Assembly (NCBI GenBank): GCA_036517855.1
Contig: DATDSR010000025.1
Coordinates: 1 to 47,251, forward strand
Length of the DNA: 47,251 bases
Direction of reading: 5' to 3'
Origin: DATDSR01 sp036517855
GTDB taxonomy: Bacteria; Patescibacteriota; Minisyncoccia; Phycocordibacterales; DATDSR01
The position numbers were made by a program, and so were the translations under genes. Below are positions 14,945-23,032 of the stretch, piece after piece; position 1 is the stretch's first letter; the number at the start of each line of letters is the position of its first letter. The notes below the pieces were generated by a model that saw nothing but the letters and a program-made list of their open reading frames with translations, was not told the origin of the DNA and made no database searches.

Positions 14945-16370
14945 GGAGAATTTTGCTTATCACCCCGGGGTTGGCAGAGCCCCTTGAGAGACGCATGGCT
15001 TGGCCAATGAGGTACTGCAAACTGGCCGCCTTGCCCGCCTTATACTCCCCCACTGCCTTTTCATTTGCCGCAATCACTTCATCTACAATTTTGCCAAGTT
15101 CTCCCTCATCGTGCTTTTGAATTAGGCCTCGCTCGGTGGCGATAACTTCAGGATCAGAGGTCGAACCTCCTCCTTGAGGACCGACCTCAAGAAGAATCGC
15201 CAAAATATCCTTGGCACCGCGCGACGAAAGCGTGCCAGCAGTGGTCATCTCAATCAATTTGGCAAACGAATCAACCGGTGGGTAAGCGGTGAGCCAGCTA
15301 CTGAGCGGTCTCACCGCTAAGTGACCCAACACATCACTAGTGATGTAATTACTGGCAAGTTTAACTTTGGCGGCATCGTTGCCAAGTTTAGTTGCGACTT
15401 CTTCGAAAAAGTTTGCAAGGGCTAGGTCTGTGACATAACTCTCTATGTCTTCGGCCTTAATCCCAAAGTCTTTGGCATAGCGCGCGCGCTTCTCGCTTGG
15501 TAGTTCCGGAAGGCTCGCCCTCAGGGTGGCGGGCAGAAATTCTTCCACCTCGCTAAGCTTAAGCTTGGGCAAGTCGGGCTCGGGGAAGTAACGGTAGTCG
15601 TGCGAACTTTCTTTTTTGCGCTGACTAAATGTTCTCTGCTTTACGTCGTCCCAACCGCGCGTCTCTTGCACAATTTTTTCTCCTGTCTCAATGGCTTCAA
15701 TCTGCCGCTTGATTTCAAACTCAATCGTCTTTTCAAGTGCTCTAAATGAATTGATATTTTTGACTTCTACTTTTGTACCAAGTTCAGGAGTTTTCGAAAC
15801 TGAAACGTTTGCTTCGAGCCTCATCTGACCCTTCTCCATACTAGCCTCGCTTGCTCCCAAGTAGCGCAAGAGCAACTGCAACTCGCGCGCGAAGTCGCCG
15901 GCCGTCTTGGCATCGTGCATCACGGGTTCTGTTACAAGCTCCATCAAGGGCATACCAGCACGATTAAAATCAATTAAACTAAAATCGCCTTCATGAATAT
16001 TGCTGGCCGCATCTTCCTCAAGGTGAATCCTCGTCAAGGCAACGCCGTTCAAAGTGCCGCCCGAAACGAGAGGGTATTTGTATTGCGAAATCTGGTAACC
16101 CTTTGGTAAATCAGGGTAAAAATAGTTCTTGCGGTCAAATTCGGAAAAGTCGGCGAGCGTGGAGCCGCAAGCCACACCCACCTTAAGCACGTGCTTAACC
16201 GCCTGCTTATTGATAGTGGGCAAAGTGCCCGGCTGGGCCGTGCAGATAGGACAGATGTTCACATTAGGCCGCGTCTCGTTGGGGTCATTGGCCGAGTCGC
16301 AAAACATCTTAGTCCGCGTCTTAAGCTCAGCATGAATTTCGAGCCCAATTGTGGGTTTGTATTCGCTCAC
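14928..16370 (-). CDS. gatB: Aspartyl/glutamyl-tRNA amidotransferase subunit B
   Basis: 480 residues. GatB acts in the GatCAB transamidation that forms Gln-tRNA(Gln) or Asn-tRNA(Asn). GLEIHAELKTRTKMFC and CPICTAQPGTLP carry the metal-site Cys; the kinase-like core and the C-terminal YqeY-like tail (GELGKIVDEVI, KAASLQYLIGQAMR) follow. gatA and gatC are not in the window. I chose GTG at 16370: the homology starts there, TATCAT lies 9 nt before it, and a longer frame would run over the divergent 16438 gene. Residues 394-405 (PQGGGSTS region) are an extra loop encoded by a double palindrome. Confidence 0.93.
   Translation of the reverse strand: MSEYKPTIGLEIHAELKTRTKMFCDSANDPNETRPNVNICPICTAQPGTLPTINKQAVKHVLKVGVACGSTLADFSEFDRKNYFYPDLPKGYQISQYKYPLVSGGTLNGVALTRIHLEEDAASNIHEGDFSLIDFNRAGMPLMELVTEPVMHDAKTAGDFARELQLLLRYLGASEASMEKGQMRLEANVSVSKTPELGTKVEVKNINSFRALEKTIEFEIKRQIEAIETGEKIVQETRGWDDVKQRTFSQRKKESSHDYRYFPEPDLPKLKLSEVEEFLPATLRASLPELPSEKRARYAKDFGIKAEDIESYVTDLALANFFEEVATKLGNDAAKVKLASNYITSDVLGHLAVRPLSSWLTAYPPVDSFAKLIEMTTAGTLSSRGAKDILAILLEVGPQGGGSTSDPEVIATERGLIQKHDEGELGKIVDEVIAANEKAVGEYKAGKAASLQYLIGQAMRLSRGSANPGVISKILLDKLK
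15157..15191. repeat. In-frame double palindrome in gatB
   Basis: GAGGT-CGA-ACCTC (15157-15169) followed by CTTGAGG-ACCGA-CCTCAAG (15173-15191). The first half matches the palindrome in the 3' end of secA (20422-20458), and both encode GGSTS on the minus strand. Confidence 0.7.
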
Positions 16371-16391
16371 AGTTTCAGAATGATACCACGC

Positions 16392-16419
16392 TTGACAACT
16401 CCCCCGCCAGTAGTAATGT
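16392..16419 (+). promoter_or_regulatory. Sigma-70-type promoter of the 16438 gene
   Basis: TTGACA (16392-16397), 16-bp spacer, TAATGT (16414-16419), followed by AGGAGGAGG and the ATG at 16438. The promoter is interleaved with the start region of the divergent gatB. Confidence 0.6.
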
Positions 16420-16437
16420 TGCCCAGGAGGAGGCGAG

Positions 16438-16662
16438 ATGTACACACTGAGGACGGTCGTGGCACCAGTCGTTGTGGTGATCCTTGCACTTTTAGTGGTT
16501 GTAGGTATTATCGCAGACGTAGTACGCAATGAGACCGCACGTGTAGGACGCTACAGAGCGGTAGCATTCGAGCAAGGCAAAGCTGAAGGGGTAGCCTCTT
16601 GTCAGCCTTGCCCGACGCCGACACCGGAGCTTGGTCACTGCCTCGGCACCGATTCACCTTGA
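16438..16662 (+). CDS. Small membrane/secreted protein with CxxC
   Basis: 74 residues: one N-terminal TM or signal anchor (APVVVVILALLVVVGIIADV, about 9-28), a charged stretch and a Cys/Pro-rich tail (SCQPCPTPTPELGHC). AGGAGGAGG lies 5 nt before the ATG and a strong hairpin follows the stop. It is divergent from gatB. No family recognised. Confidence 0.68.
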   Translation: MYTLRTVVAPVVVVILALLVVVGIIADVVRNETARVGRYRAVAFEQGKAEGVASCQPCPTPTPELGHCLGTDSP

Positions 16663-16679
16663 AGACAACCCTCACTTCA

Positions 16680-16701
16680 CAGCGCCGGCCACCCGGCGCT
16701 G
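16680..16701 (+). terminator. Terminator of the 16438 gene
   Basis: CAGCGCCGG (16680-16688) and CCGGCGCTG (16693-16701) form a perfect 9-bp stem followed by TCACAATTTATT. It lies between two convergent genes and may serve both. Confidence 0.75.
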
Positions 16702-16708
16702 TCACAAT

Positions 16709-17839
16709 TTATTCTAGGGCAAAATACTTTTTTAATTCTTCAGGCTCAAAACCTACAAACTCGGGTTCGTTTACTAAAATCAGGCCTGTCTTTTGATACG
16801 TAAGTTGTCTTATGTATTTAAACAAATCAAGAATGTCGGAGGCCGTGGCCCTGCCAGTGTTGATTAAGTTGAGCGCGTGATAGGGCGAGACGCACACTCT
16901 TTCGTTATGCATATATCCCTTGAGGCCGAGTAAGTTGTCTAATATCCAAGCAGCCGGCACTTTAATCAACCCGTCATCTGAAGGGGCTTTAATTTTTTGC
17001 GTGAGGGCAAGCAGTTCACTGGCGCGGTCTGGGTTAAAGTTGCTTGCTATATGAGCAAGCAAACTGTCGAAATCATTTTTGTTCAAACGAAAGTTAGAGA
17101 AAAATGAGCCCGCAGACGGCAGGGCTTGCCAATCTTGACCCTTTCCTGAACGGATTTTAATCACCGCCTCCCGCACCTCACTTTGCGATGGTGACTCCCT
17201 GCCAAAATAGCTTTGCAAATCTTTGTAAGATATATTAGGTTTGCCATTTTTAATTAAACGTAGAGTGACAGAGAGGATCATGTATCTGCCTTTCTCGCTT
17301 GTGTTGAAAACACTGTGTCTGTAAGTAAAACCACACTGTTCTTTCGAAAAAGTTCTGAGCGAACCATCTTGTGTATCAAAGACCTCAACACTCTCTACTA
17401 TCTCGCTCGCCTCTTGACCATAAGCTCCCACATTCTGGATTACCAATGCCCCGGTGAGCCCCGGGATGAACGAAAGATTCTCCATCCCCCACCAGCCACT
17501 ATCTACCGTCCAAGCAACTACACCATTCAGCTCTTCACCTGCACCCACCTTAATCAATATCCCCTCCCCGACCCTCCCCTTATCGTAAGGGGAGGGCAAG
17601 GGTGGGGATACCTCCCTACCCTTCATAAGTGGCCGGACGACAAGACCGTCAAAACCTATGTCAGCAAAAAGCACATTGCTACCCCCACCTAAAATAAAGA
17701 CCTGTAGATTTTTTCCCTTGGCAGAAGTGAGAGCTTCTTTTAATTCACCCTCATTTGTTACTTCGGCAAAATACTTTGCAGGTCCACCAATCTGCAAAGT
17801 GCTGTAGGGCGCGAGTACTACATTCTCTTGAATCTTCAT
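16709..17839 (-). CDS. murB: UDP-N-acetylenolpyruvoylglucosamine reductase
   Basis: 376 residues. It makes UDP-MurNAc for peptidoglycan. FAD-site GGGSNVL (51-57), PGLTGALVIQNVGAYGQE (126-143), YRHS (173-176), the proton-donor Ser245 in SAGSFFSN and the C-terminal Glu in NEPEFVGFE are present. Residues 77-94, with SPPLPSPYDKGRVGEG, are an insertion encoded by a 53-bp palindrome (17558-17610) between the FAD-domain strands. The start at 17839 is chosen because homology begins at MKIQEN and TATACT lies 6 nt before it. No other mur gene is adjacent. Confidence 0.94.
   Translation of the reverse strand: MKIQENVVLAPYSTLQIGGPAKYFAEVTNEGELKEALTSAKGKNLQVFILGGGSNVLFADIGFDGLVVRPLMKGREVSPPLPSPYDKGRVGEGILIKVGAGEELNGVVAWTVDSGWWGMENLSFIPGLTGALVIQNVGAYGQEASEIVESVEVFDTQDGSLRTFSKEQCGFTYRHSVFNTSEKGRYMILSVTLRLIKNGKPNISYKDLQSYFGRESPSQSEVREAVIKIRSGKGQDWQALPSAGSFFSNFRLNKNDFDSLLAHIASNFNPDRASELLALTQKIKAPSDDGLIKVPAAWILDNLLGLKGYMHNERVCVSPYHALNLINTGRATASDILDLFKYIRQLTYQKTGLILVNEPEFVGFEPEELKKYFALE
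17558..17610. repeat. In-frame 53-bp palindrome in murB
   Basis: A perfect 11-bp core stem CCCTCCCCTTA (17572-17582) / TAAGGGGAGGG (17586-17596) around TCG, inside outer arms TATCCCC (17558-17564) / GGGGATA (17604-17610). It encodes residues 77-94 of MurB. It is the longest palindrome inside a gene here. Confidence 0.75.
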
Positions 17840-18092
17840 AACTTGAGTATAGCAAATAGGAAAGGTGGGTCGCCGGCCGAAGCCAACGCCCACCCCTATC
17901 TCCTCCCAATTTGGTATTTTTTCCGTACCCACTCGGCACAATCAAGTGCCCACTTGCCAATGAGCCGACGGATCGGACCTTCGTGAACTGCTAGTTCGTT
18001 GCACCTCTGTTCAACTAAAAAGAGAAGGAAAGCGACCATGTTTTTAGTCCTTTTCAAGGCCAAACCCTCCCGATATCAATATAACATCGCTG

Positions 18093-19007
18093 TTACTCCT
18101 TGGCAAGTTCCCTCTCTTTGGTTAAGAAAGCGTGGGCAGTTTTGAGTTGTATCTTCATATTCTCTGGCATATCCCTGTTCCCCATATATATTTCAGCTTC
18201 AGCAACCAACTCTTTCAAAATAATGTCCACAACGGCTCTTTCTTGGGGTGTTTTTGTTCCTTGGGATGAATAGGTGTCCATTGCTTTCCTAATGATACTA
18301 GGCGGCAAGGTGATAAGAAACTTTGGGATATTACTCATCTGTCTTAGAGCAGGGATCTTGTTTTCGTTTCTATAGGACACTCCGTATTTTATACTCGCCC
18401 CTCCACAAACGTTAACGTGCTCAATCTTGCTTGCTTTTTCTCTAAGGACATTGCTTCTATCAATCATCTTTCTAAACCAAGCGCCTACCCGTAAAATCTC
18501 TTTCGGTCCACTTTCCATCGGGAGATCGCTAAAATCCGCCTTATCCTCACTTAATTCATCCACAGCGCAGATTGGCTGACCACTCTCCAAATCCACAATA
18601 ATATTATCAACGCCGTTTTCAATATCATCATATAGGGCAGTACGGCAAACCATTGCTCGATCACCAAAAAACTTTGAAAATAGTGCCGTCTTTAGTACCT
18701 CTAGCTGTTCGGCCTCATTCCTTTTACTTTCTATCAAATATCTTTCAAAACTTAGCTTCCCATGTTTATTACAATACTCTTGATGAAACTCTTGCTGTTT
18801 AGAAAGCACGTAAGCATTGTCTCGTGCCACCTCTTCAGCGGCATAACCAGGTTTGCCCGAATATTCACTTGCCTTAATGCGCTTTTCACTATCTACGGGA
18901 ACACCGCTCATCTCTAACATCTCCCCTTGGGTAGCAAGATCGCGCCTAGCAACTTCGTAGCCCCTGCTCACCGACCTACCACCACCCGTCTCTTGTCGTA
19001 ATGCCAT
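18093..19007 (-). CDS. Conserved-looking hypothetical protein
   Basis: 304 soluble residues, charged and mostly helical. A strand-rich core around residues 118-150 (LYDDIENGVDNIIVDLE, ICAVDEL) has the acidic pattern of a PD-(D/E)XK-like fold, but no clear E-x-K follows. A nuclease or nucleotide role is therefore only a guess. It is the last gene of a minus-strand run from secA through the zinc-ribbon, four-helix-bundle and MGMT genes, starting 3 bp after the MGMT stop. The 250 bp between it and murB hold the murB promoter and nothing else I can identify. Confidence 0.65.
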   Translation of the reverse strand: MALRQETGGGRSVSRGYEVARRDLATQGEMLEMSGVPVDSEKRIKASEYSGKPGYAAEEVARDNAYVLSKQQEFHQEYCNKHGKLSFERYLIESKRNEAEQLEVLKTALFSKFFGDRAMVCRTALYDDIENGVDNIIVDLESGQPICAVDELSEDKADFSDLPMESGPKEILRVGAWFRKMIDRSNVLREKASKIEHVNVCGGASIKYGVSYRNENKIPALRQMSNIPKFLITLPPSIIRKAMDTYSSQGTKTPQERAVVDIILKELVAEAEIYMGNRDMPENMKIQLKTAHAFLTKERELAKE

Positions 19008-19010
19008 GAC

Positions 19011-19274
19011 TCAAATATAAGCCAAAGCACCTTCTTTCTCAAGTTTTTGTCTTTTGGCCTTAGCCCCCCTATTGTATCCGCCAGTTAATCCATCCGAGCG
19101 GACTACCCGGTGACAAGGAATATCCGGATCGTAGTTGGTGGCCAAAACACTACCCACCGCCCGGTAAGCCTTGGGCGAACCGACGCGAGTGGCCACCTGT
19201 TTGTAAGTGAGCATTTTACCCCTCGGTATCTTACGCACCACCGCGAAAACTTTTTGCTTAAACGACATTCTCAT
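19011..19274 (-). CDS. MGMT-like alkyltransferase C-terminal domain protein
   Basis: 87 residues covering only the DNA-binding/active-site domain of O6-alkylguanine-DNA alkyltransferase. The helix-turn-helix part TYKQVATRVGSPKAYRAVG is at 23-41 and the acceptor-Cys motif PCHRVV is at 53-58, followed by GGYNRG. The Cys is kept, unlike the Trp of many alkyltransferase-like proteins, so methyl transfer remains possible, but the usual N-terminal domain is missing. It probably repairs or flags alkylated guanine. It sits between two small genes on one transcript. Confidence 0.88.
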   Translation of the reverse strand: MRMSFKQKVFAVVRKIPRGKMLTYKQVATRVGSPKAYRAVGSVLATNYDPDIPCHRVVRSDGLTGGYNRGAKAKRQKLEKEGALAYI

Positions 19275-19295
19275 ATTCTTAAGAATGTTGGAATG

Positions 19296-19574
19296 TTATT
19301 TTTTCTTTAAATCGACTATTTTCGAAAGCTTACTCACGCTCTGGCCTGGGCGGACTTTAAAATGCAGACGGGTCACCTTCTCGCGTTTTATATTGCTGCC
19401 GAGTGTGGCAACGTAAATCTTAAAACCACCGCTCCCCTCGCGCGTGCTAGTCACCGCCACGTCAAAATCGATAGTTCCCTCAACCCGCCCCTTGCCAGCT
19501 GCCACCCCCTTGCCAATAGCCTCCAGGGCCTCCCGCACATACTCCTCAAGCTCGTTAGTTGCTTTCTTTTTCAT
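19296..19574 (-). CDS. Small protein resembling trypsin-co-occurring domain (trypco2)
   Basis: 92 residues: an N-terminal helix (ELEEYVREALEAIGKGVA), then a beta-rich part with TIDFDVAVTSTREGSGG and VTRLHFKVRP. The pattern of a beta strand, Gly-rich turn and final R-H-x-V-x-P resembles the trypco2 domain found beside protease-like effectors; the match is from memory and moderate. Its start overlaps the preceding four-helix gene by ATGA. The Lys-rich ends may contact nucleic acid. Confidence 0.6.
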   Translation of the reverse strand: MKKKATNELEEYVREALEAIGKGVAAGKGRVEGTIDFDVAVTSTREGSGGFKIYVATLGSNIKREKVTRLHFKVRPGQSVSKLSKIVDLKKK

Positions 19575-20131
19575 CGGCTTGCTTTACGAACATTGTACAA
19601 TTTTTCGGTGAAACCGCCATCTTTAAGGAAGGCCTGTTCGAGTGAACGCAGTTGTTGATCGAGTAAGTAGTTGGCTTGGTGGATGAGACAAAGCAAAACG
19701 TTGGCGAAGGATTCTGGGCTCTGAAGATAGGCCTCATAGGTCGCATTAGTCCTATCAGACTTATAGGCTAAAGCCCTGACCCCCTGCGCCTCCGCGCTTT
19801 GCTTGCCCCAAAGCTTTAGATTGTGGTGGCGCAAGTAATCTTCGTAGTCGAGCAGGAGCTCCTCAAGGCTGGCACGGGCCACACTCACAAGTTTCAGCTC
19901 TGTTTTCTTTGAAGTGCCCGAGGCCTGACTACCTTCGGCGATATTTTGTCGACCTGAACGCGCGGCTTGGACCATCTGGTCACGCATCCGAGACTCTTTA
20001 ACAAACTGCTGACAGAAAGTGAGTGTCAAATCGTAAACAAGGGTTGAGGTTTGAAAAGACTTGAGCTTTCTGTAACCTCCGTGTGCAGAAATCAAATTTG
20101 TCTTATTGGTCACATTCGACATATTGGACAT
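19571..20131 (-). CDS. Four-helix-bundle protein (23S rRNA intervening-sequence protein type)
   Basis: 186 residues. LVYDLTLTFCQQF, MRDQMVQAARSGRQNIAEGS and the helix ASLEELLLDYEDYLRHH are the signature of the four-helix-bundle IVP/S23-like family; an extended C-terminal helical part follows. Function is unknown for the family. The first 12 residues come from four tandem 9-bp units (MSN-MSN-VTN-KTN), an unusual start. The gene begins 18 bp after the zinc-ribbon gene and overlaps the next gene by ATGA. Confidence 0.8.
   Translation of the reverse strand: MSNMSNVTNKTNLISAHGGYRKLKSFQTSTLVYDLTLTFCQQFVKESRMRDQMVQAARSGRQNIAEGSQASGTSKKTELKLVSVARASLEELLLDYEDYLRHHNLKLWGKQSAEAQGVRALAYKSDRTNATYEAYLQSPESFANVLLCLIHQANYLLDQQLRSLEQAFLKDGGFTEKLYNVRKASR
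20096..20131 (-). repeat. Four 9-bp tandem units at a gene start
   Basis: Minus strand ATGTCCAAT, ATGTCGAAT, GTGACCAAT, AAGACAAAT, encoding MSN MSN VTN KTN. The first two or three units could each serve as a start codon. Confidence 0.6.
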
Positions 20132-20149
20132 ATCTGTTGCTTCGCTTCG

Positions 20150-20335
20150 CTACGAGTTTTTAAGCCACGAGACGGGCAACTTCTTAAACTCCTGTTTCAA
20201 ACCACACCAGGGGCAAAACCACTCCTTCTGCGTTGCCTTCGGATCCCCAATGGTCCACCAGCCATTGCACTTACCACAATTAAAATGCCGCAACTTCTCC
20301 TCACTCATCCTGCCTTGTTGTTTGCCTGACTTCAT
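20150..20335 (-). CDS. Small zinc-ribbon protein coupled to secA
   Basis: 61 residues with two CxxC pairs, NCGKC (19-23) and FCPWC (40-44), separated by a short WWTIGDPKA loop: a single zinc ribbon. Its ATG overlaps the secA stop (ATGA), so it is translated after SecA. An internal ATG at 20308 is the alternative start. SecA itself ends with a zinc-binding SEC-C motif, but no functional link is proven. Confidence 0.72.
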   Translation of the reverse strand: MKSGKQQGRMSEEKLRHFNCGKCNGWWTIGDPKATQKEWFCPWCGLKQEFKKLPVSWLKNS

Positions 20336-22854
20336 CCTTTATGCTCGGGGGCACCAATCATTCCGCATTTTTTGTACTTCAAGCCACTGCCGCAGGGGCA
20401 GGGGTCATTGCGGCCTACTAACTTGGAGGTTGAACCTCCAAGTGGAGGTGCAACCTCCTTATGGCCCACTTCTTGGGCTCCTTCACGCACTTCTTGCAAG
20501 TTGCTTTGAGCACTGGCAACTTTGACGGCTCCAACATTAGGCAAAAGCTTGGCCACATTCTCAAGCAAACTGGCCTCCATTTCTTTAAACATCGCGAGGC
20601 CCTCACGCTTGTACTCGATGAGCGGGTCGCGCTGGCCGTAGGCTCTGAGTCTCACAGAAGAGCGCAGGTAGTCCATGGCCTCGAGGTGCTCGAGCCAGAG
20701 CATATCTATGATTTGCAAAAGTAATTGGCGTAGGTTGGGTAGGAAGCTCTCACCCAATTCCCCTCGCTTTTTTGTAATTATCCCCTCAAGTTCGGTGTTG
20801 CCTGCCACCAGCTCGGAAAGATCGCGCTCAACTTCTTCATCCGTACCCACCAAGATAGTGCGCCGGCGAGAGTATATGAGCTTGCGTTGGAAGTTGAGCA
20901 CGTCGTCATAATCGAGTGTTGCTTTGCGAGCATCGAAATGGAAGCCTTCAATCTTCTCTTGAGCCCCTTCGATCGAGCGCGACACGAGCTTGCTCTCGAT
21001 AGCTTCATCTTCGGCAATGCCGAACTTGCCCATCATATTCTTAATCCGGTCCGAGCCGAACACGCGCATTAAATCATCTTCGAGTGACACAAAGAACTGG
21101 GTCTCGCCAGGGTCACCCTGACGACCCGAGCGGCCACGGAGCTGGTTGTCGATGCGCCTGGCCTCATGACGCTCGGTACCAAGCACAAACAAACCGCCCA
21201 AAGCTTTGACCTCTTCATATTTATCTTTGTCGGCATTCATGCCACCTAGCTTAATATCCACACCGCGACCAGCCATATTGGTAGCCACGGTCACACTCCC
21301 TTTCTTGCCTGCATCGGCAATAATCTCACCCTCCTTCTCGTGATTTTTGGCATTTAGGACATTGTGCTTAACTCCATCACGCGTAAGGTACTCTGAAAGT
21401 TTTTCGTTTTTATCAATCGAAACTGTGCCAATGAGGACAGGCTGGCCCTTCTCCTGCAACTGCTTAACCGCACGGGCCACGGCTTTGAACTTGCCGTTCT
21501 CGGTTTGAAAAACCTGATCATTGCCATCCTTGCGCGCTGATGGCTTGTTGGTTGGGATAGCCACCACATCGAGACCATAGACCTTGGCAAACTCCTCGGC
21601 GCTAGTTACGGCCGTACCGGTCATGCCAGAGAGCTTCTCGTACAGGCGAAAGTAGTTTTGGAAGGTTATTGAGGCGTAGGTACGTGACTCTTGCTCTACT
21701 TTAACTCCCTCTTTGGCCTCAATGGCCTGGTGTAAGCCCTCACTCCACCGTCTGCCGGGTTGGAGTCGGCCGGTGAATGAGTCCACAATGACTACCTTGC
21801 CATCTTTTCCGCCAGAGGCGGACCCGCCTTGGGCGGGAACCACAACATAGTCTCGCTCGGGGAGGAAGAGGGCTTTGGCACGCACAGCCGTCTCTAGGTG
21901 GTGCACTGTCTTGATGCCACCTTCGGTGTATATATTGGCTACACCAAGCGTCTTTTCCACACTGTCGATGCCCGCTTCGGTTAATTGGATAGCCTTCTGC
22001 TTCTCATCCACCTCATAATGAGTTACGGGCGTGAGACTGTCGGCAATTTTGGCAAACTTGGCGTAAAGCGACTCGCTCTCAGCCGTGGGTCCGGCGATAA
22101 TGAGCGGCGTTCGGGCTTCGTCAATCAAGATAGAGTCTACTTCATCAACAATGGCATAGTGGTGTGGACGTTGCATTACCATGCTCGGGTTATACGCAAG
22201 GTTATCGCGCAAGTAATCAAAGCCGAACTCGTTATTAGTGCCATAAGTAATGTCGGCCATGTAGGCCTCCTTGCGTGAGCAAGGCCGCAAAAAATCGTAC
22301 ACAACTTTAAAGTAACCTTCTTTGTCGCGCTCGGCATCCTCCTCTTTGGTCACATGCCTCTCGTCATATATAAAAGAACTCTCGTGATTGATAACCGCAA
22401 CTGTTACTCCGAGTGCGCTGTAGACTTGACCCATCCAAGTGACAGCTATGCGCGAGAGATAATCATTGACGGTAACAATGTGTACTCCTTTGCCAGTGAG
22501 TGCATTTAAATACGCAGGCAAGGTGGCAACCAAAGTTTTACCTTCACCTGTACGCATCTCAGCAACACCCTTCTGGTGAAGCACGATGCTGCAAACTAAC
22601 TGGACATCGAAGGCTCGCTCGGTCCGTGTGCGCCTAGCTGCTTCGCGCACAACGGCAAAGGCCTCAGGTAATATGTCATCCAAACTCTCACCCCTGCCAA
22701 AACGCTCTTTAAACTCGTCTGTTTTAGCCTTTAATTCCTCGGGGGTTAAGGCTTGCAAGCTAGGCTCCAAGGCGTTTATTTGGGCCACCAAGGGCTCTAA
22801 CTCCTTGACACGCCTAGAGCTATTATCACCAAATATTTTAGTCAAAAAAGACAT
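20332..22854 (-). CDS. secA: Preprotein translocase ATPase SecA
   Basis: 840 residues. It drives Sec-dependent export with SecYEG at the inner membrane. Walker A RTGEGKT (about 101-107), DEVDSILIDEART, GRGVDIKLGG, GRSGRQGDPG and the C-terminal zinc motif CPCGSGLKYKKC are all present. Two insertions relative to usual SecA are encoded by palindromes: residues 340-349 (QGGSASGG) before VVIVDSFTGR, and 799-811 (PLGGSTS) before the SEC-C motif. The start at 22854 is chosen over one 27 bp upstream because TATAAT (22864-22869) lies 9 nt before it. Confidence 0.97.
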   Translation of the reverse strand: MSFLTKIFGDNSSRRVKELEPLVAQINALEPSLQALTPEELKAKTDEFKERFGRGESLDDILPEAFAVVREAARRTRTERAFDVQLVCSIVLHQKGVAEMRTGEGKTLVATLPAYLNALTGKGVHIVTVNDYLSRIAVTWMGQVYSALGVTVAVINHESSFIYDERHVTKEEDAERDKEGYFKVVYDFLRPCSRKEAYMADITYGTNNEFGFDYLRDNLAYNPSMVMQRPHHYAIVDEVDSILIDEARTPLIIAGPTAESESLYAKFAKIADSLTPVTHYEVDEKQKAIQLTEAGIDSVEKTLGVANIYTEGGIKTVHHLETAVRAKALFLPERDYVVVPAQGGSASGGKDGKVVIVDSFTGRLQPGRRWSEGLHQAIEAKEGVKVEQESRTYASITFQNYFRLYEKLSGMTGTAVTSAEEFAKVYGLDVVAIPTNKPSARKDGNDQVFQTENGKFKAVARAVKQLQEKGQPVLIGTVSIDKNEKLSEYLTRDGVKHNVLNAKNHEKEGEIIADAGKKGSVTVATNMAGRGVDIKLGGMNADKDKYEEVKALGGLFVLGTERHEARRIDNQLRGRSGRQGDPGETQFFVSLEDDLMRVFGSDRIKNMMGKFGIAEDEAIESKLVSRSIEGAQEKIEGFHFDARKATLDYDDVLNFQRKLIYSRRRTILVGTDEEVERDLSELVAGNTELEGIITKKRGELGESFLPNLRQLLLQIIDMLWLEHLEAMDYLRSSVRLRAYGQRDPLIEYKREGLAMFKEMEASLLENVAKLLPNVGAVKVASAQSNLQEVREGAQEVGHKEVAPPLGGSTSKLVGRNDPCPCGSGLKYKKCGMIGAPEHKG
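20422..20458. repeat. In-frame double palindrome in the secA 3' end
   Basis: CTTGGAGGT-TGA-ACCTCCAAG (20422-20442) then GGAGGT-GCA-ACCTCC (20444-20458). It encodes the linker before the SEC-C zinc motif and shares AGGTYGAACCTCC with the gatB insert. Confidence 0.75.
21809..21837. repeat. In-frame double palindrome in secA
   Basis: CCGCC-AGA-GGCGG (21809-21821) then CCCGCC-TT-GGGCGGG (21823-21837). It encodes residues 340-349, between YVVVP and KVVIVDSFTG. Confidence 0.75.
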
Positions 22855-22904
22855 AAGCAAACTATTATAGCACAACCCCACTTCACTCTTCGAGTTTCGC
22901 GGTG

Positions 22905-22939
22905 TAAAAAAATACCCACCTTTCGGTGAGTACTTTTTT
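22905..22939 (-). terminator. Terminator after the 17-aa peptide gene
   Basis: TACCCACC / GGTGAGTA stem (one mismatch) with a TTTC loop, flanked by A and T tracts; the minus-strand transcript ends in seven T. It separates the peptide gene from the secA promoter. Confidence 0.8.
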
Positions 22940-22947
22940 AAGTGAGA

Positions 22948-22967
22948 CCTGCCTACCGGCAGGCAGG
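22948..22967. repeat. Intergenic CCTGCCT/AGGCAGG palindrome
   Basis: CCTGCCT (22948-22954), ACCGGC, AGGCAGG (22961-22967). The same 7-bp arms occur inside the glycosyltransferase gene at 28934-28954. Confidence 0.65.
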
Positions 22968-22978
22968 GAAAGCGAAAA

Positions 22979-23032
22979 CTAAATTCGCTTCTTCGCCTTC
23001 TTTGCCTTCTTAGTAGCCTTTTTCTTTGCCAT
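22979..23032 (-). CDS. 17-aa Lys/Ala-rich basic peptide
   Basis: A frame of 17 codons: Met-Ala-Lys-Lys-Lys followed by repeats of A/T-KK and ending KKRI. Ten of 17 residues are Lys or Arg. A TATAAT (23094-23099) lies about 60 nt upstream and a real terminator lies 40 nt downstream, so a short dedicated transcript exists on paper. GAAGGAGG is present but about 45 nt before the ATG, too far to be its ribosome site. Tiny basic peptides of this kind occur in CPR genomes; binding to DNA or RNA is likely by charge only. Confidence 0.55.
   Translation of the reverse strand: MAKKKATKKAKKAKKRI

Noticed and set aside
14388..14987. Long plus-strand frame antisense to the 14403 gene
   Set aside because: GC-rich shadow. 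Promoter, ribosome site and terminator all fit the minus strand.
16371..16529. Upstream extension of gatB
   Set aside because: The frame stays open, but the residues are low-complexity Thr-rich, do not match GatB, and overlap the divergent promoter and gene at 16392-16662.
17840..17941. Upstream extension of murB
   Set aside because: The extra residues do not match MurB and would place the start upstream of the TATACT promoter element.
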